Assembly: GCA_030762175.1 (NCBI GenBank)
Contig: CM060833.1
Span: forward strand, 154,944,501-155,008,500
Reading direction: 5' to 3'
Length of the DNA: 64,000 nucleotides
Origin: Metallyticus violacea
Lineage: Eukaryota; Arthropoda; Insecta; Mantodea; Metallyticidae
The notes under the pieces are model-generated. The model was not told the origin of the DNA and made no database searches. It saw nothing but the letters and a program-made list of their open reading frames with translations. The translations under genes and the position numbers were made by a program. Below, piece after piece: positions 58,401 to 64,000 of this stretch. The number at the start of each line of letters is the position of its first letter. The stretch's first letter is position 1.

Positions 58401-58774
58401 AATTTATAGCAATAAACTTGATTTATTTTGTTTGCTAATGAATGAAGTTCAGTGTCCTAGAAATGGCAGTTTACAACCCAAAAAATATTTCCTAAGTTTA
58501 GGAGCCAGATATTTCTGAAGCTAATATTCTATCAAAGTAATGAATTTAAGTAATATGACTGTTGGCTATGGTTTATAATTTTAAATTGTCGCTGTTAAGA
58601 AAACAGTTCATTGCACAATTCAAAATACTTTTGGAGATGAACTCCATCAACACGGACTGTATGATTAAATATTAATTCAATTTGGAATCAAACACAGTGA
58701 AACAGCCATTATTAATCTCTTTTGAGTAGGATATTTAGAACACTCTTTATGGTTTCACTTACATGAGATTTACT

Positions 58775-58820
58775 CAGGACATATGTTTCGTGGAACTTTT
58801 TTCACATCATCAGCTGTTAA
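58775..58820 (-). ncRNA. Hammerhead-ribozyme-like motif, left arm (copy 9)
   Basis: Minus strand: CTGATGA (58813-58807), stem II GTG-A-AA/TT-C-CAC with one A-C mismatch, loop AAAG, GAAA (58789-58786), stem III ACA-TA-TGT, then C at 58778. CAG/CTG (58816-58814 with 58777-58775) starts stem I. Confidence 0.62.
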
Positions 58821-59045
58821 ACAACTATTGGATCATTCACAGAAGCTGGGTAGGTAGGTATCTGGGTTGACTCTGGTGGCCTAGTGATAAACTTAAATAA
58901 AGTGCTGTCTGTTTCTGGGATGTCATAACCTTATGAATTTTGAATCCAGGAAGCAGGCAATACTTTATTTAAGTTCACCACTAGATCACCAGTCAACCCA
59001 TATTATCTATGTACCCCTTCTATGAATGATTGAACAGACGTTTAA

Positions 59046-59090
59046 CAGCTGATGATGTGGAAAAAGTTCCACGAAACATATGTTCTGCGT
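59046..59090 (+). ncRNA. Hammerhead-ribozyme-like motif, right arm (copy 10, most complete)
   Basis: CTGATGA (59049-59055); fully paired 6-bp stem II GTGGAA/TTCCAC (59057-59062 with 59067-59072), loop AAAG; GAAA (59073-59076); stem III ACA/TGT (59076-59078 with 59081-59083); then T at 59084 as cleavage base. Stem I begins CAG/CTG (59046-59048 with 59085-59087). Every core nucleotide of a type I hammerhead is present. Hammerheads with this very short stem III in PLEs are reported to cleave mainly as dimers. Confidence 0.7.
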
Positions 59091-59147
59091 TAATCTCATG
59101 TAAGTGAAACCATAAAAAGTTCTAAATATCCTATTCAGAAGAGATTA

Positions 59148-60266
59148 CTGTATGATTAGTTTATAGAATTAAAATGCAAACATAGTTACATCAGCAATGA
59201 CTTATTGAGGGTTGACCTATTACAGGAGCTAGTAACAGAAATATTAAATGTTGTATGTCAAATGCTCAAAGAAGATAATTAGATCACCTAAGCTGAGATT
59301 CAAGTATTTATAGAAATATGATAAAAGCATACAAGAGAATCTTGCTGTGTGAAAGCTTGTGCTTAGTGGATTTTACATAATTTGACAGAAGCTGAGAAAC
59401 AAACATGTACTAATTGGTACAATGAAATGCTTAAAAATGTAGTTTAGGCCAGCTAAGTTCTATTTTTGAATCATAATAGAAACCCAAACATGAATTTACC
59501 ATTGTGAGCCAGCAAATAAATGCCAATCAGTGTAATCCCAGACAAAGATATGGCAACAAAAGTCAAAAGAGACCAAAGCACTGATAAGAAAAGGTTGCCT
59601 CATTCTTTTGTTGCTCTAATCCTGTTATCTCTGTTCTACTGGAGATTTATCATATGTTTAATGCAGAGTGGCATTACCACCATTTATTTGATAGTTGGAA
59701 ATAGTATATATAGAGTGACCTCAAAGCCCCATCACTCTCTATCATGATATAGGCAGTGAGCCTTTTGATCACTCAGATGTGAAACTAATGACTCATCTAC
59801 CGTACATTCCTGCACTGGCATAATGTGGGAGCTGCTTCTTCCTGTTCCCAACCATCAAAAAGATTTTTCTTGGACTGTTTTTTAACACTGCTGAAGCTGC
59901 AATTGAGGCCTATTTGGGCTGGTGCCTGAAGTGGTTTTTCTAGAGCAGGCTTTGATGACTAGTTCTATTTAATGCACAAGTGCATAATATTTAAAGGATG
60001 GGAGCGGGGTATTATGAGAAGCAATAAAACTGAAAGCTGAATCATTTTTTGCTATACATATCAATTTGCATTTCAGTATGAATCTTATATTTCTTAGTAG
60101 AGATACATGCCAAATACGAACTTATAATAATTTAATTTATATTTTTTTAATTATAGCTTACCTATGTCTTTTAAATTTAGGTGTTTTAAGAAGATATATT
60201 TTAAACTATGAATTGCCGATTTGCGAATTCTTGATCCATTATCTTTAGCAGCCTAATTTAGCAGAG
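59148..60266. other. No gene seen
   Basis: A+T-rich. The 75-codon + frame (59520-59747) has a hydrophobic stretch but no family signature or splice context. Confidence 0.45.
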
Positions 60267-60277
60267 GCTTTGGCTAT

Positions 60278-60541
60278 TTTGATTGATATGTTTTATTTAT
60301 GGACGCTCTTTAACATCTCCAGTCATTAGCATCCCATTCAATTCAGGACGTGAAACGGCTGACAATTTTGCTCAGATGCCTCTTTTTTCAGGCTTGAGGT
60401 TCTTTATCGTGCCATAAATGTAAACACAGGACCCATGACTTTACTTCCCTTCTGAAGGAAGCCATACTCCTGGCCGGGATCGAACCTGCGATCTTGGGTT
60501 TAGGAGGCAAGTATGTTTACCACTATACCATCAGGACTGAT
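60278..60541 (-). mobile_element. SINE S1 with 11-bp target-site duplication and internal deletion
   Basis: Flanked by GCTTTGGCTAT at 60267-60277 and 60542-60552. The head, A/B boxes and body are intact, but about 30 bp (the GATTTTTACGCCCGAAAAAA region) is deleted between GAAGCCATACT and CCTGGCCGGG. Confidence 0.93.
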
Positions 60542-60706
60542 GCTTTGGCTATGAAATAAAAAGAAAAATATCTGTTCAAGTTTCTTGTATGCTAGCAAAT
60601 ATGTTTTTGAATTGGGAGCTCATAATGTACTTAAAAATTCTAAATGTTAACATTTTTTACAGATAGCTCTATCATAGTAAAGTTGTTTGTTTCCAGGTTG
60701 GCATTA

Positions 60707-60816
60707 TCTTGGAAGATATAAAGATGGACGATCTAATGCAAAACTCATGTGGCCTAACTGCAGAGGCAAGAAAAATAAACTGCATGTACATTTTATTGCT
60801 ATTAAAAGTATTAAGG
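60707..60816 (+). other. Weak candidate exon
   Basis: A good acceptor (TTTGTTTCCAG at about 60687-60697) and a donor (TTAAG|GTAATT near 60814) bracket an open segment (VGIILEDIKMDDLMQNSCGL, TAEARKINCMY). I do not recognise the peptide and no partner exon was found. Confidence 0.18.
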
Positions 60817-61439
60817 TAATTTTGCATACTGTCGGCAAATGGCTAGATTACCCTAGACTATTCTCCTTCCACAATAGGCGTGGTAATTTTAAGTTGTTTA
60901 CATCCATTAGCAGCCTGGCAAAATGTTCAAACTACTTTTTATAAACAAATATTGTGCAACTTCAATAATTTCCCATTGCATTTTTACTTCAGTTTACAAT
61001 CCAAAATGACTAGGAACTAAGCATCCATTAATTTAAACTTAAAGAGAGTTTTAATGTGACGACATGATTTTTAGTGTTTTACTTTAAATCAAAATAAGAT
61101 CCATTAATTTGTTTATATTTATATCTGTAATTTTCCTGAATTAAAAGCTTTAACAGTTTTCTGCCTTGCTTTATTTAGCCACAGTCAGTACTGTGAGCCA
61201 ATGAAGATTTTCCGGCTAAAATCAGATTTAAGCAAGAGAGAGCTAAGACCACCACAATAGTCTTGCAATATGGTAGAACTAAGCAATGAGAGCTCTATTT
61301 TTAGTTGGGTTAGTTTTAGGGTTATCCCCATCTGGTTTTACTCCAGACAATATGGGTAAAAGAACACTGTTCAGAGTCTGTATTAGGACATAATATATTC
61401 GGAAATTTTCCTTTACTCTTATTCTAATTCCTGCAAGTT

Positions 61440-62460
61440 GCAACTGTCATATTCTTTACAGTACAGCAAAACAAGTTGGAATAAGCCAAAGTGAAAGGGA
61501 TACCAAGACTCTGATTATTAAAGCTTTCAACAAATCTTTGATATCTGCTAAAAATATTGAAGTCCTAAGGAGTTCTGATGAATTTTCATTTGGAATGACA
61601 AAATATTCATCATGTATGCACAAGTTGGTTTTCTTTATATTCTGTGGTGATTCCTTTGCTGAGGAAATGGGCAGCAATGGAGTCACACTTCTTAAGCTTG
61701 AATGAAGAAAATTGTGATCTAGTTATATGGCAGTTTGTTTCAAGGGATCTGGCAAATTCCTCAGTAAGAGCTGTTCCTGCGATTGAAGAAGCATATTTAA
61801 TATATTAGGAATAATTCGTAACTACAATTAGAACAAAGGTAACATCTTCTATGCAGATAGTATACAGAATAATAGTTTACTGAACAAATCACAGCTGAGA
61901 TTAGATGAGTTCCCTTTGTGTCTTAATCATCTTACAACTTATGAAAAACAGCAGCCAAAAACTAAGTTGAATAAGTTCTATCAATGTGCTATTTATTATT
62001 TGCAAAAATGGTTTGATTTCATTATTTCAAAGCCTTCAATCTTACAGAAATCAAATGAACAGCTCTTGGAAAGGTAATAACCAAACTTGAACAGTGCAAT
62101 CTTGTAAATATGAATGCTCTATATTGAGAGTATTTAATTGTTAAGGGCTTCCTTTCTTAAAGTTACCACTAAATATTATGTGGGTGAATCAAAGTGGAGC
62201 TGCATGTTTGCAAAACCTGGGATAGAATCATTGCATAATTTTTATCTGTCAAGTATGTATTGCCTAGGTCAATTAATAATGCTTTAATGGAAATAATGTT
62301 TTCTATAATGGGTAATATTTGAACTGAAAATCGCTTTAAGTTTACTGTAGATGTTCTTAAAGTGGAAATCCAAAGCAAGGCAAATTTTAATCCAGTGAAA
62401 TGCTTTGAATTTTATAACTATCTGATGTCCAAACCACTGCTTCTTAAAGCTGGAAAATGA
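61440..62460 (+). pseudogene. hAT-like transposase C-terminal remnant
   Basis: Near 62265-62455 the + strand reads NNALMEIMFSIMGNI, ENRFKFTVDVLKVEIQSKAN and FNPVKCFEFYNYLMSKPLLL. This resembles the hAT dimerisation region (NA.VER.FS.M......NR.......L...I..K.N.......FY..L). Upstream, degraded frames such as ISQSERDTKTLIIKAFNKSL could be part of the same ORF. Stops throughout. The family call rests mainly on the C-terminal block. Confidence 0.45.
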
Positions 62461-62476
62461 AACAAGAAATATATTT

Positions 62477-62758
62477 ATTTGGTTTATTTATGGATGTTCT
62501 TTAATAACTCAGGTCATCAGCATCCCATTCAATTAAGGGCATGAAATTTGTTTAGAGGTCCTTTCTTTCAGGCTTGAGATTCTTTTACTTGCTGTAAATC
62601 ACAGGACCCACAGTTTTTACTTCCCTTCCAAAGGAAGCTATACTTTTATTTATGCTCAAAAAAATCCATTGACCCTGGCTGGGGTTGAACCTGTGATTTG
62701 GGGTCTATGAGGCAAGTATCGTTGCCACTAGACTACCAGGACTGACAACAAGAACAAC
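62477..62758 (-). mobile_element. SINE S1 with 16-bp target-site duplication
   Basis: Flanked by exact AACAAGAAATATATTT at 62461-62476 and 62759-62774. A full head-to-tail S1 is readable on the minus strand although diverged in the body, with a short AACAACAAC-type run at the head side. It inserted immediately 3' of the hAT-like remnant. Confidence 0.92.
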
Positions 62759-62774
62759 AACAAGAAATATATTT

Positions 62775-64000
62775 TTAAATTTCAGAAAGATTATGATATT
62801 ACAACATTTGAAATATGTGGGGATTTGCAAATGCTTTATAATTGCTATAAATATAAACTTGTTACTTATGTCAATGTAAATAAGGTGTATACTAGTAAAA
62901 ATAATCTGTAACGAGTTAAAGGTATTCTTTGTTGATATAAAATGATCTTCTTGGTTTATGTTTTTGGTTCTTTTTAATATAAAAGAGATAACTTATTAAG
63001 TTTGGTATGCAGGGTAACAAGGAAGTACGAACCAGTTTAGAAAATAGATATGCACTTTTTCTTTCCAGTGCAAATTAAATTGTGCTTGGTGGTCCGAAAA
63101 TTTGAAAATTAATTGGTGGTAACCCTGATTTGAATTTTTTCCTCAGTTCTCAAGATGTAAATATGTCATGTAGGCTCATTTTGTCAAATTATCACCTATT
63201 ATTTGATACACAATGTCAATAGTTCAGTGCCTAATCACAAAGAGAAAGAGATGGAAACTATTAATATCAGAGCACTATTCATTGAAGGCATATACTGTTT
63301 TTGTGGTGTGCTAACAGTTATCACCATCATTACTTCTTTCAAGTTTACAGTAGCAAGTGAAGTGTATATATTAAAACGAAAAGATTAACATCTAAATTAT
63401 TAGGAGAAAAGAGCTACTTTTACTTACCATGGTATGCATTTCAGATTTAAAATGCACTATAATTTATTGTATAATGTATTCCCATAAAATAGAGAAGTGT
63501 AAACTAGCAAAATAGCTTTTATATAGTTGATTAATAATAAAATTCTGTTATTTTGGGTAATTTGAATGTTTGGAATTTTGTGTACTAATTTGCTATGTTG
63601 ATGTTAAGAAATTGGCATTTCATCCTGTTAATGGTAAATCTGACTTAAGTTCACTTTCTTGGCACCATTCGTTAAGTACACTTTCTAAATTTGAAAATAA
63701 GAGTGAGTTTATTTAGCTGTAGACAGCAAACCATTTGTTTATTAAAAGAGCATTCTCAAACACAAAGAAACTGATTTATCAAGCACCGATAAAGTTTCAT
63801 TGTTTTAAAAAGATTGGATTATTGTATTTAGCTGCTTATAGGAATAACAGAACAATTTTTTATATAGTATATATTAAATTCTAATGATGGAAAGTTCCAA
63901 AACAAAGCTAAAGTTTTGACTTTCTGGCTTAGTTTTCACATTTCTCTTCAATTTAAAATTTTCTCCATCTATAAATTATTTAGTTCAATTGCAAGATATT
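62775..64000. other. No gene seen to the right edge
   Basis: A+T-rich. The 61-codon + frame (63203-63388) has a hydrophobic stretch but no recognisable family. No repeat family identified. Confidence 0.45.

Larger units (their letters stand above)
58713..59147. repeat. 435-bp inverted repeat with a hammerhead in each arm
   Basis: The arms, about 200 bp each, begin TAATCTCTTTTGAGTAGGAT and end ATCCTATTCAGAAGAGATTA. Both carry the hammerhead core in opposite orientation, and the inner parts (CTAGTGATAAACTTAAATAA / TTATTTAAGTTCACCACTAG) also pair. It resembles a foldback made of two PLE termini head to head, without a reading frame. Confidence 0.9.

Noticed and set aside
1..64000. CRISPR arrays, bacterial operons or phage genes
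   Set aside because: Spliced genes, SINEs and LINE/PLE remnants show a eukaryotic nuclear sequence, and no regularly spaced direct repeats of CRISPR type were seen.

Overview
This is a eukaryotic window, most likely from an arthropod and probably an insect with a large genome. The base composition is strongly A+T rich, genes are split by canonical GT-AG introns of up to about 13 kb, and the introns are crowded with decayed transposons. CCTAA-rich tracts of the kind common in insect genomes occur near 43.9-44.6 kb. I cannot name the species. There is no bacterial signature: no operons, ribosome binding sites or CRISPR array.

The one complete gene is FEN1 (flap endonuclease 1, DNA replication and repair). 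It lies on the minus strand from 41061 (start) to 10475 (stop). Eight exons join in frame into a 384-residue protein, with every active-site carboxylate, the helix-hairpin-helix and the PCNA-binding box at the same residue numbers as in human FEN1. The gene covers 30.6 kb but only 1,155 bp of it are coding. A sequence matching an E2F site lies just upstream. At 2243-2386, also on the minus strand, there is what looks like the first coding exon of a second gene: an MGN amino terminus that may be myristoylated, followed by an EF-hand-like helix, possibly MEAK7/TLDC1-like. The rest of that gene would lie left of the window.

The remainder is mobile-element debris, often nested. It includes two tRNA-derived SINE families, here called S1 (tRNA-Arg-like head) and S2 (tRNA-Ser/Leu-like head), several copies with exact target-site duplications; Penelope-like retroelements (PLEs) with reverse transcriptase and GIY-YIG remnants; non-LTR LINE fragments; and Tigger/pogo, mariner, Tc1, hAT-like and other DDE transposase relics. 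A possible solo LTR is also present. From about 42 to 64 kb I find no intact host gene, only repeats, a degenerate coding-like stretch at 50.36-51.26 kb and weak exon candidates.

The most interesting signal is a set of hammerhead-ribozyme-like motifs (CUGAUGA or CUGAAGA, a short stem II, GAAA, a tiny stem III and then UH). They lie directly 3' of the PLE reading frames and inside the arms or loops of several long inverted repeats. PLEs are known to carry hammerhead ribozymes. Here the motif links otherwise anonymous palindromes at 25.5, 52.4 and 58.7 kb, and a solitary copy at 20.4 kb, to PLE termini. Two copies (59049-59084 and 20386-20420) have cores that look close to functional.
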